Shown: in pieces, positions 1-5,059 of the stretch | Position numbering within the stretch: the first letter of the stretch is position 1 | Layout of the letters: the number at the start of each line of letters is the position of its first letter | NCBI GenBank assembly: GCA_963522035.1 | Contig: CAUQYP010000312.1 | Span: 1-5,082 of the forward strand | Length of the DNA stretch: 5,082 bases | Reading direction: 5' to 3' | DNA from: Noviherbaspirillum_A sp963522035 | GTDB taxonomy: Bacteria; Pseudomonadota; Gammaproteobacteria; Burkholderiales; Burkholderiaceae_D | Made by a program: the position numbers and the translations under genes | The notes under the pieces: generated by a model | Seen by the model: the letters and a program-made list of their open reading frames with translations, nothing else | What the model was told of the DNA's origin: nothing | Databases searched by the model: none

Positions 1-14
1 GGCGACGCGTCGCC
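1..14. repeat. 14-bp perfect palindrome
   Basis: GGCGACGCGTCGCC equals its own reverse complement. It lies at the distal tip of the left repeat element, about where the right element carries its own dyad (5030-5059). It could be a hairpin or a recognition site; its role is unknown. Confidence 0.7.
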
Positions 15-50
15 GTCTAACGGGGATCCACGTCAAAGGCAGCGTCAAGA

Positions 51-86
51 GCAACTGCAACTGCAACTGCAACTGCAACTGCAACT
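51..86. repeat. Hexanucleotide tandem repeat (GCAACT)x6
   Basis: Six perfect GCAACT copies run without interruption; two more occur at 103-114 after a 16-base interruption. The period is a multiple of three, so any frame through it is low complexity (for example Gln-Leu or Asn-Cys alternation). No start or ribosome binding site supports coding. Such an array can change length by slippage. The right-hand element uses the related hexamer GCAACG on the opposite strand. Confidence 0.9.
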
Positions 87-194
87 GTCGCTGCGCGGAA
101 CGGCAACTGCAACTGTCGCTGCGCGCAACATGCAATATTGCTTACAGGGCGGCCTAGGCAAGTCAGCACGAGACTGCGTTAGGACGCCCTGGAC

Positions 195-1934
195 TTACTG
201 TACCGAGATCGCCTTCGCCGTCAGCGACGCATCGAAGATCACCTTGCGCGGCCATGCAGGCCAGGTCACGCCCAATGCCGCATCGTTCGGGTTGCCGGTG
301 CGGGCGAAGCTGCCCAGGCTCTTCATCATCGCGTCCGACAGGTCCAGCCGGCCACCGCGGTTGGCGGTGGTGTTCATGATGTTGGACATCAGCGAAGGCC
401 CGAAATTGCCGAAGATGAAGGGCAGGTCGAACAGGTGGGCAGCGCCGTAGATGTCATTCCATGGCGCCGGCTCCTTGTCCCAGTTGAACTGGTAGTAATA
501 GACCTCCGGCTGCTTTGTCTTCAGGGTGTCGAGGATGTTAATGTTGCTGGCCAGCAGAAACACGCGGTTCAGTTCCTGTGCGCGAGCAGTGAAGCCCGTG
601 ACCGGCTGGTTGACCGGCAGGTAGCTGGCGGCAATCCACTGCTCGATGGTGAGCTGCGGTGCCGCGTCCGGCTTGTAGTTGATCTGCGTGTTGACCAGCT
701 GCGCGTCGGTGACGATGCGGGCGTTGCCGGCGCCGCCGACCAGTGGCAGGAAGGACGGGAACAGCTTGCCTTCGTCACGGGTGTTGCCGGCCAGGACAGG
801 GCCCTTGACGTAGTTGCCGGCGTTGATGGCGGCAATGGCATCGGTCGGCACGATGGCGCCGTCCGGTATCGGGCCGGAGCCGGCGAGGCCGCCGGCAGCG
901 AGCCTGCTGAGCAGCACACCGAGCAGTTGCGACGGTTCCTTCGAGCGCAGGTAGTCGGCCAGTTGCGCCGGCGTTTGGGTCGCGATGTAGGCCTCGACCG
1001 TGGTGGCATCGGTGGCCCGCCCATCCGCTATCAGCGCCTGCCTCAGCAGCGCATTGCCTTGCGCCAGGTAGGTCGACGCCGGGCTCATGGTGGGGATGCT
1101 GCCGGCCGGCAGGTTGGCCGCCAGCGACAGGCCGCCGGACAGCGGCACCGACTTGTGGAACAGCCTGGGGCTGGCGTTGGCCAGTTGCGGCGAGGTCATC
1201 AGCGCATAGACGTTGATGGCGCCGGCGGACTGGCCCATGATCGTCACGTTGTTGGGGTCGCCGCCAAAATTGGCGATGTTCCGGTTGACGAACTGCAGCG
1301 CCTTGATGCTGTCGAGGATGGCGAAGTTGCCGGAATCGTTGGCGGCGTCGCCGGTCTTGAGCTGCGGCAGGTTCAGGAAGCCGAAAATGCCGAGGCGGAA
1401 GTTGACCGTGACGACCACCGCATTGGCGGTGCGTGCCAGGTTGGCGCCGTCATAGACCGGGTCGGCGGTGTAGCCGGAGACATTGCTGCCGCCGTGGTAG
1501 AAGACGATGACCGGCAGGTTGCCATTGTCGGTAGCTGGCCGCCAGACGTTCAGGTACAGGCAGTCCTCGGCGCCGACTGCCTGGTTCAGCGTGGTGCCGA
1601 CCGTCGCGTCCCAGGTGTTGTTGGCGCCGGGGCCGTAGATACGGCCGTATTGCACGCAGGCCGGCGCAAACGACTTGGCGGACCTGGCCGTGGTCCATGC
1701 GTCGGGGTCCACCGGCGCCTTCCAGCGTAGCGTGCCGACCGGCGCCTTTGCATACGGGATGCCTTTCCAGGACAGGGTGCCGCTGGCGCCGGCGTCGATG
1801 ACGCCGCTCACCTGGCCGAACTGCGTGGACCGGGTCGTTGGATCGTTGTTATTGTCGCTTCCGCCGCAGGCGGCGAGCATGGGAAGGGCAATGGCGGCGG
1901 CCGCCAACGGCCGCGCGTAGCGTGTGAACTGCAT
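195..1934 (-). CDS. Type-B carboxylesterase (para-nitrobenzyl esterase-like) lipoprotein, 579 aa
   Basis: This is a complete alpha/beta-hydrolase of the carboxylesterase type B (cholinesterase-like) family, expected to hydrolyse carboxylic esters at the cell envelope. Residues 1-23 form a lipoprotein signal ending in the lipobox LAAC with Cys23; Gly follows at +2, and a short Asn/Asp-rich linker leads into the catalytic domain. Family marks are EDCLYLNV (123-130), the oxyanion segment HGGS (147-150), the nucleophile elbow GQSAG with Ser236, the acid Glu388 in NTRDEG, and His500 in GAAHLFDLP. Cys94 and Cys125 sit where the family has a conserved disulfide. The length is normal. I chose the Met at 1932-1934 over an in-frame Met 21 codons upstream because GAGGAGA precedes it by 7 bases and the lipoprotein signal starts there; the upstream Met would also fall almost at the predicted transcription start. 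GQSAG replaces the usual GESAG, a known variant. The natural substrate cannot be told. Confidence 0.95.
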   Translation of the reverse strand: MQFTRYARPLAAAAIALPMLAACGGSDNNNDPTTRSTQFGQVSGVIDAGASGTLSWKGIPYAKAPVGTLRWKAPVDPDAWTTARSAKSFAPACVQYGRIYGPGANNTWDATVGTTLNQAVGAEDCLYLNVWRPATDNGNLPVIVFYHGGSNVSGYTADPVYDGANLARTANAVVVTVNFRLGIFGFLNLPQLKTGDAANDSGNFAILDSIKALQFVNRNIANFGGDPNNVTIMGQSAGAINVYALMTSPQLANASPRLFHKSVPLSGGLSLAANLPAGSIPTMSPASTYLAQGNALLRQALIADGRATDATTVEAYIATQTPAQLADYLRSKEPSQLLGVLLSRLAAGGLAGSGPIPDGAIVPTDAIAAINAGNYVKGPVLAGNTRDEGKLFPSFLPLVGGAGNARIVTDAQLVNTQINYKPDAAPQLTIEQWIAASYLPVNQPVTGFTARAQELNRVFLLASNINILDTLKTKQPEVYYYQFNWDKEPAPWNDIYGAAHLFDLPFIFGNFGPSLMSNIMNTTANRGGRLDLSDAMMKSLGSFARTGNPNDAALGVTWPAWPRKVIFDASLTAKAISVQ

Positions 1935-1941
1935 GGTGTCG

Positions 1942-1948
1942 TCTCCTC
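1942..1948 (-). promoter_or_regulatory. Ribosome binding site deciding the esterase start
   Basis: On the minus strand GAGGAGA lies 7 bases before the ATG at 1932-1934. This near-perfect Shine-Dalgarno match supports the shorter 579-residue protein beginning MQFTRYARPL rather than a 600-residue form. Confidence 0.85.
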
Positions 1949-1982
1949 GGATACAGGGATGATGCTGTTTTTGTGCCGGATT

Positions 1983-2013
1983 TTTATAAGCGTGCATTGC
2001 CGGCCAATGTGAA
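1983..2013 (-). promoter_or_regulatory. Candidate sigma70 promoter of the esterase gene
   Basis: On the minus strand TTCACA (2008-2013, 5/6 to TTGACA) is followed after 19 bases by TATAAA (1983-1988, 5/6 to TATAAT). The spacer is longer than the ideal 17, so the promoter may be weak or activator-dependent. Transcription would begin near 1976, giving a leader of about 40 bases. Confidence 0.4.
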
Positions 2014-2065
2014 CGGATGGCAACGCAGGCTGACCCGATCTTATCCCCGTTGGAGCGCGAATTGT

Positions 2066-2091
2066 TGCCTACCGTAGTTTTACGATAGGCA
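2066..2091. promoter_or_regulatory. 11-bp interrupted dyad, possible operator or second hairpin
   Basis: TGCCTACCGTA (2066-2076) and TACGATAGGCA (2081-2091) are inverted repeats around GTTT with one mismatch. As minus-strand RNA every position pairs, one as U-G. It lies about 50 bases upstream of the esterase -35 box and downstream of the terminator-like hairpin of the neighbouring lipoprotein gene. It could be a repressor or activator operator (the spaced symmetry suits a dimeric regulator) or part of the upstream gene's 3' end. No U-tract follows, so a simple terminator is less likely. Confidence 0.4.
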
Positions 2092-2101
2092 TGTGAAACC
2101 A

Positions 2102-2132
2102 GGCAAGCGAACGGCCGCTGCCGGCGCTTGCC
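2102..2132 (-). terminator. Terminator-like hairpin after the endostatin-like lipoprotein gene
   Basis: GGCAAGCG (2102-2109) pairs perfectly with CGCTTGCC (2125-2132). Inside the loop CGGC (2112-2115) pairs with GCCG (2120-2123) around a tetraloop, so the structure is an extended stem with a small internal loop. It begins about 10 bases past the TAG of the minus-strand gene. The tail reads TGGTTTC, a weak U-tract, so termination efficiency is uncertain. Confidence 0.5.
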
Positions 2133-2141
2133 CGCCTTGCG

Positions 2142-2822
2142 CTATTTGGCGGCGAAGCAGTAAAGCAGCCCGGCGCCGCCGGTCGCGACCAGCGCTTCCT
2201 GTGCGCATCCGCGCGACGGATGCGACGAGTTCCACGACAGCGCTGGCGGCGACTGGTCCAGCCCGGCGCGGTCATGATGGCCGACCATGGCCGAACCCGT
2301 GCCGCTGCTGGTCCAGTTGCTGCAGGTCATGTCCTTGTCGCCGCTGAAGGCGCGGCCGTCCGGCTGCGATCCGGTCAGGATGTCATGGGTGTTGGGCTTG
2401 TCGGTGCGGCCGTTGACCGTCGTGCCTTTCTCGGTCAGTGCGGTGTCCTTGTTGATCAGGTTCCCGCCATGGAGGGTCTCGACGTCCTTTGCCACCACTA
2501 TGCCCTTGGCGTTCTGCCACGGACCGCGGCCGATACGGTCGCGCGCATTGACTGCCTGGGCCATGCCGTTGGCGCTGGTGCTCAGGTAGGCGCGCCAGGT
2601 ATGGCTACCGGCGCCGGCGCTCTCCGCCAGGTTCTGGCAGATCTTGTCGGCGCCAGCCAGGCCCCCGAGGTCGGCGCCCTTGCCCGAGCCGGCGCTGGTG
2701 ACGAAGAAGGTCATCGGGTTGGACGACGCAGCGGAACCGGACATATTGCCGGCGCAGCCGACAAGGACGGGAGCGAGGACGATGACTGAAGCGAACAGGG
2801 CAAGGCGGTGGGGCGAGCGCAT
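2142..2822 (-). CDS. Endostatin / C-type-lectin-like domain lipoprotein, 226 aa
   Basis: This is a predicted envelope lipoprotein. The signal peptide (1-22) ends in the lipobox LVGC with Cys23, followed by a Ser/Asn-rich linker to about residue 37. Residues 38-226 resemble the endostatin (collagen XV/XVIII C-terminal) domain with its C-type-lectin-like fold: LGGLAGADKICQ (52-63), WRAYLST (76-82), a GSQPDGR segment (151-157), CSNW (167-170) and the closing LLYCFA (219-224). The four mature-domain cysteines are C62, C167, C206 and C222. Their spacing recalls human endostatin, where the pairing is nested (first with fourth, second with third). I infer the same pairing here. Bacterial members are often called lectins, but ligand and role are unknown. 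AGGAGA lies 5 bases before the ATG, fixing the start. The gene has its own candidate promoter and 3' hairpin, so it need not share a transcript with the esterase. Confidence 0.88.
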   Translation of the reverse strand: MRSPHRLALFASVIVLAPVLVGCAGNMSGSAASSNPMTFFVTSAGSGKGADLGGLAGADKICQNLAESAGAGSHTWRAYLSTSANGMAQAVNARDRIGRGPWQNAKGIVVAKDVETLHGGNLINKDTALTEKGTTVNGRTDKPNTHDILTGSQPDGRAFSGDKDMTCSNWTSSGTGSAMVGHHDRAGLDQSPPALSWNSSHPSRGCAQEALVATGGAGLLYCFAAK

Positions 2823-2827
2823 GGTGG

Positions 2828-2833
2828 TCTCCT
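2828..2833 (-). promoter_or_regulatory. Ribosome binding site of the endostatin-like lipoprotein gene
   Basis: On the minus strand AGGAGA stands 5 bases before the ATG at 2820-2822. The protein then begins directly with a basic n-region and lipoprotein signal, which confirms the start. Confidence 0.8.
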
Positions 2834-2848
2834 AATTCTCTGGGCTGG

Positions 2849-2878
2849 ATTGTGGGTAGTTGAAAGCGGTATTGTCAG
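2849..2878 (-). promoter_or_regulatory. Candidate sigma70 promoter of the endostatin-like lipoprotein gene
   Basis: On the minus strand CTGACA (2873-2878, 5/6) is followed after 18 bases by CACAAT (2849-2854, 4/6). Initiation near 2842 would give a leader of about 20 bases that includes the Shine-Dalgarno sequence. The -10 match is only moderate. Confidence 0.4.
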
Positions 2879-3005
2879 ATGTCGGACCTGGACTTGTGGC
2901 CAGCCTTGTTTCTCGACGGGTGTTAATAATAGGGCAATGGCAGTGCCGCAACAACTGCCTGGTTCGCGGCGCCTTGGGCAAACCGGCACGCCGTGTGCGC
3001 CTGGA

Positions 3006-3034
3006 TTGACACTTGACCAAGCAGCCACTATGGT
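3006..3034 (+). promoter_or_regulatory. Sigma70 promoter of the membrane-protein gene
   Basis: A perfect -35 box TTGACA (3006-3011) and TATGGT (3029-3034, 4/6) are separated by an ideal 17 bases. Transcription would begin near 3041. This excludes the in-frame ATGs at 2808, 2937 and 3030 as starts of the downstream gene if this is its main promoter. The spacer contains the inverted repeat CTTGACCAAG (3012-3021), a possible but very short operator. Confidence 0.6.
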
Positions 3035-3076
3035 CGGATGGCGGCCCAGCGCCGCGCTTTATCCTGGAGAACATGC

Positions 3077-3121
3077 ATGCCTGCCCGACCGCACGCCTGG
3101 AATGGTATTGAGTACGATTAG
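3077..3121 (+). other. Possible 14-codon leader ORF overlapping the membrane-protein start
   Basis: GGAG (3066-3069) is the best ribosome binding site in the leader. At ideal 7-base spacing it serves the ATG at 3077, which opens a 14-residue frame (MPARPHAWNGIEYD) ending at TAG 3119-3121, out of frame with the membrane protein. A second ATG at 3073 opens a 12-codon frame whose TGA (3109-3111) overlaps TTG 3108 as TTGA. Either could couple translation to the main gene. Both are too short to be proven from composition and may be chance. Confidence 0.25.
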
Positions 3122-4511
3122 TCCGGCCGGCGCCGCGCTGTCGCCAGCTTCGTGGCGTGGCTTGCTCTACCTGGCGGCCATCGTCGTTTTCCTGCTTGCG
3201 AGGCTGGCCCACCTGCCGTCCCTGATGCCGGTGGCCTCGGTCCTGGCCCTGCTGTGCATCGTCGTGTCGCTGCCGGCCTGCGCCCCTGTCGCCCGTGTGC
3301 TGACGCTGCTGTTCCTGGCTGGCGGCTACCTGATGCTGTGGCGCGCCGATGTCGGCTGGCGGCATTACCTGCTGGCGCACGGCGAACTGCTCTACCTGCT
3401 GGCCTTGTTCGCGGTGCTGCCCCTGCTGTCCATCCCGGTGGAACTCGGCGCGTACGGCGCGTCGATCCAGACCGTGCTGCGCTCCCGCATTTCCGGGCTG
3501 TTCCAGTTGAACTGCGTGGTGACGGTGCTGGCCTACCTGTGCGGTTCCTTCATGAGCCTGGCCGCGATGCCTATCATGATGACCAGTCTGGCGCCGGTGA
3601 TCGGCTCCTATCCGTTGCATCAGCCCCAGCGCTTTGCCACGGTAGCCACGATCTACGGTTATGTGCTGCCTATCCTGTGGACGCCGGTATCCGGCGTGGT
3701 GGGGGTGGTGCTGCACAGTATGCATCTCGAATGGACCGCGCTGCTGCCCGCGCTGCTCGGCCTCAGCATTGCGGGGCTGCTACTCAACTGGATGCTGTTC
3801 TGGCTGATCGAATTGCGCGGCCGTCCGGCTGCCGTCATGCCGCCGCCTGCGCCGGGGGAGCCGTCCGTGGGTCCGGCATTGCGCCACCTTGGCCAGATGC
3901 TGCTGGGCATCGTGCTGATGGTGACGCTGATCGCGGCATTCGACAGGCTGCTGAACATTGGCATGCTCACCGTGGTTACGCTGCTGGCCATCCCATTTTC
4001 GCTCGGCTGGAGCATGGCGCTCGGCCGGAGCCGCGCTTACCTGCGCGCGGCGAGCGTTCATATGACCTCGCGCCTGCCACGCCTGGCCGACCAGTTCGCG
4101 ATCTTTCTCGCCGCCGGATTCTTCGTCAGCGCCATGCATCTTTCCGGCGCCGACCATGCGGTCAACCAGGCTTTCCTCGCATTGCACCAGGTTTTCGGGA
4201 CCCGTTTGTTCCTGCTGGCCATGCCGCTGATGGCCCTGGGAGCGGCCATGGCAGGCCTGCATCCGCTGGTGGCCATCGCGCTGCTGGGCCAGTCGCTCAA
4301 GCCGGAGGTGCTGGGCATCGACGCCGAACTGCTGGCGCTGACCCTGATCGGCAGCGCGGTGCTGACCTATATGCTGGGCCCTTTCAGCGGCACGCTGGGA
4401 CTGATGCAGTCGCTCACGAGGATACCGGGGTACCGGCTTGCATTGTGGAACCTGCCGTATGCGCTGGGGTATGTCGCGCTGCTGGCAATCGCTATCGTCG
4501 TGTTCCGGTGA
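3102..4511 (+). CDS. Polytopic inner-membrane protein, probable ion-transporter-type permease, about 469 aa
   Basis: From the Met at 3102 the protein is almost entirely hydrophobic, with about 12 membrane segments (roughly 20-36, 40-58, 63-80, 96-112, 133-150, 152-168, 180-207, 213-236, 264-303, 331-348, 366-395 and 407-468; several spans are re-entrant or double). A hydrophilic Pro-rich loop (238-260) divides two halves, the usual plan of two-fold transporters. GLHPLV (385-390) and GPFSGT (426-431) in the second half recall substrate-site hairpins of the ion-transporter (DASS/ArsB/DctM-like) superfamily. This is a resemblance from memory, not an assignment, and the substrate is unknown. The frame is open back to 2808, but that part is not membrane-like and lies upstream of the promoter. 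The start is uncertain: ATG 3102 lacks a well-spaced Shine-Dalgarno, TTG 3108 has TGGA six bases upstream, and CTG 3081 lies 11 bases after GGAG. Confidence 0.88.
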   Translation: MVLSTISPAGAALSPASWRGLLYLAAIVVFLLARLAHLPSLMPVASVLALLCIVVSLPACAPVARVLTLLFLAGGYLMLWRADVGWRHYLLAHGELLYLLALFAVLPLLSIPVELGAYGASIQTVLRSRISGLFQLNCVVTVLAYLCGSFMSLAAMPIMMTSLAPVIGSYPLHQPQRFATVATIYGYVLPILWTPVSGVVGVVLHSMHLEWTALLPALLGLSIAGLLLNWMLFWLIELRGRPAAVMPPPAPGEPSVGPALRHLGQMLLGIVLMVTLIAAFDRLLNIGMLTVVTLLAIPFSLGWSMALGRSRAYLRAASVHMTSRLPRLADQFAIFLAAGFFVSAMHLSGADHAVNQAFLALHQVFGTRLFLLAMPLMALGAAMAGLHPLVAIALLGQSLKPEVLGIDAELLALTLIGSAVLTYMLGPFSGTLGLMQSLTRIPGYRLALWNLPYALGYVALLAIAIVVFR

Positions 4512-4584
4512 AGGGCGCATGGGGCTGCGGGCCAGGCGCCGGCTTGCATAACGCCACCGCGCCCATACCTGCAGGATTAGGCAA

Positions 4585-4590
4585 GAGGAG
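4585..4590 (+). promoter_or_regulatory. Strong ribosome binding site of the small-protein gene
   Basis: GAGGAG stands 6 bases before the ATG at 4597. It is the strongest Shine-Dalgarno on the plus strand of the window and the main argument that the short frame behind it is translated. Confidence 0.8.
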
Positions 4591-4596
4591 TTCACT

Positions 4597-4827
4597 ATGA
4601 ATGAACCGAGTAAGGACCTGGAAGAACAGCGCGCACTGGAACAGGAGTTGCACCGGCTCGCTTACCAGATGGCGCAGGCCCTGGCAGAGCTGGATTGTCC
4701 GGATTGTTGCGGGGAAGTGCATGCTTTTATCGAGCATGGGTGCGAGGTATATCGGGAAGAACGGGAGTGGGCGTGTTTCGTGCAGGTTGTCCGGTATCGC
4801 GGGGGTGGAAATCGCGGCCGCGCCTGA
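4597..4827 (+). CDS. Small Cys/His-containing hypothetical protein, 76 aa
   Basis: I do not recognise this protein. It begins with an acidic, Glu/Gln-rich helix (about residues 5-32, coiled-coil or amphipathic character). A compact segment follows with CPDCC (34-38), His42, His47 and Cys49, and the tail is basic and Gly/Arg-rich (66-76). The Cys/His cluster could bind a metal or form disulfides; it has no signal peptide, so a cytoplasmic site is likely. The start is set by GAGGAG six bases upstream. It lies 85 bases after the membrane-protein stop on the same strand, with no convincing terminator or promoter between, so co-transcription is plausible. Codons such as TGT, GAT and GGG are commoner than in the upstream gene, hinting at a less optimised or recently acquired gene. 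It is the least certain of the four genes here. Confidence 0.65.
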   Translation: MNEPSKDLEEQRALEQELHRLAYQMAQALAELDCPDCCGEVHAFIEHGCEVYREEREWACFVQVVRYRGGGNRGRA

Positions 4828-4834
4828 TCGAGCG

Positions 4835-4878
4835 ATGGCGCTAGCGCATTTTCATGCTGGTTTGCGCCAGATGCGCCA
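4835..4878 (+). terminator. Structured region after the small gene, possible weak terminator
   Basis: GCGCAT (4844-4849) pairs with ATGCGC (4871-4876), enclosing CTGG/CCAG (4857-4860 with 4867-4870). Alternatively TGGCGC (4836-4841) pairs with GCGCCA (4873-4878), or a short hairpin forms around CTAG (4839-4846) followed by TTTT (4849-4852). The competing pairings show strong secondary structure just past the stop codon, but none is a canonical terminator. Confidence 0.25.
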
Positions 4879-4885
4879 CTTCCGC

Positions 4886-5001
4886 GCAGCGACAGTTGCC
4901 GTTGCATTAAGCCCCGTGCAGCGACAGTTGCCGTTGCATTAAGCCCCGTGCAGCGACAGTTGCCGTTGCATTAAGCCCCGTGCAGCGACAGTTGCCGTTG
5001 C
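4886..5001. repeat. Perfect 32-bp tandem repeat, 3 full copies plus a 20-bp partial
   Basis: Units start at 4886, 4918 and 4950 and are identical over 32 bases. A fourth starts at 4982 and matches for 20 bases (GCAGCGACAGTTGCCGTTGC) before running into GTTGCC hexamers. The remaining 12 bases of each unit read ATTAAGCCCCGT. Because the would-be spacers are identical this is a simple tandem expansion, not a CRISPR array. Lack of any difference between copies suggests recent duplication. Confidence 0.95.
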
Positions 5002-5029
5002 CGTTGCCGTTGCTTTTGAAGTGGCCGTT

Positions 5030-5059
5030 GACGTGGGTCCCCGTTGATGACGCCACGTC
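5030..5059 (+). other. 7-bp dyad at the tip of the right repeat element
   Basis: GACGTGG (5030-5036) is complementary to CCACGTC (5053-5059) across a 16-base loop, extendable by a T-G pair. No T-run follows, so it is not a standard terminator. It occupies the same distal position as the 14-bp palindrome of the left element. Confidence 0.5.

Larger units (their letters stand above)
1..125 (-). repeat. Left copy of an intergenic repeat element with GCAACT hexamers and GCAACTGTCGCTGC core
   Basis: This non-coding element lies beyond the 3' end of the esterase gene. From the window edge inward it has a perfect 14-bp palindrome (1-14), a block beginning AACGGGGATCCACGTCAA (19-55), six GCAACT hexamers (51-86), and a 23-bp direct repeat (75-97 and 103-125, 28-bp period) that ends in GTCGCTGCGCG. 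The core GCAACTGTCGCTGC occurs at 81-94 and 109-122. The same core and the 19-55 block recur in inverted orientation at the right end (4886-5063), so this is one copy of a dispersed family. Strand is given as minus so that both copies read in the sense of the upstream gene. The left boundary may lie outside the window. Function is unknown; an intergenic or 3'-end repeat family is the simplest reading. Confidence 0.85.

Noticed and set aside
15..21. GTCTAAC matching the RYYYAAC core of an integron attC site
   Set aside because: No matching GTTRRRY partner with the attC arrangement lies nearby, and there is no integrase or cassette structure.
145..191. CAGGGCG/CGCCCTG inverted repeat as an esterase terminator
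   Set aside because: The 7-bp stem encloses a 33-base loop and no U-tract follows; too weak to call.
435..1730. Long open frame on the plus strand (431 codons)
   Set aside because: It is the opposite-strand shadow of the esterase gene: Arg/Gly/Val-rich low-information translation, no ribosome site, and it overlaps a gene with a full catalytic motif set.
1935..1997. 21-codon N-terminal extension of the esterase
   Set aside because: It would disrupt the lipoprotein signal, and the strong Shine-Dalgarno lies just before the internal Met. The extended start overlaps the predicted promoter -10 region.
2808..3101. 98-codon N-terminal extension of the membrane protein
   Set aside because: The extension is not membrane-like, has no ribosome binding site at its Met codons, overlaps the divergent promoter region, and lies mostly upstream of the predicted transcription start.
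4513..4564. GGGCGC/GCGCCC pairing as a terminator between the permease and the small gene
   Set aside because: The loop is about 40 bases with competing pairings and no U-tract follows; co-transcription remains the simpler reading.
3152..4600. 482-codon plus-strand frame overlapping the membrane protein
   Set aside because: Its Arg/Ala/Pro-rich translation is a +2 frame shadow of a high-GC gene and has no recognisable domain.
4886..5001. CRISPR-like array with 20-bp repeats and 12-bp spacers
   Set aside because: The intervening 12 bases are identical in all copies, so this is a simple 32-bp tandem repeat. No cas genes are present.
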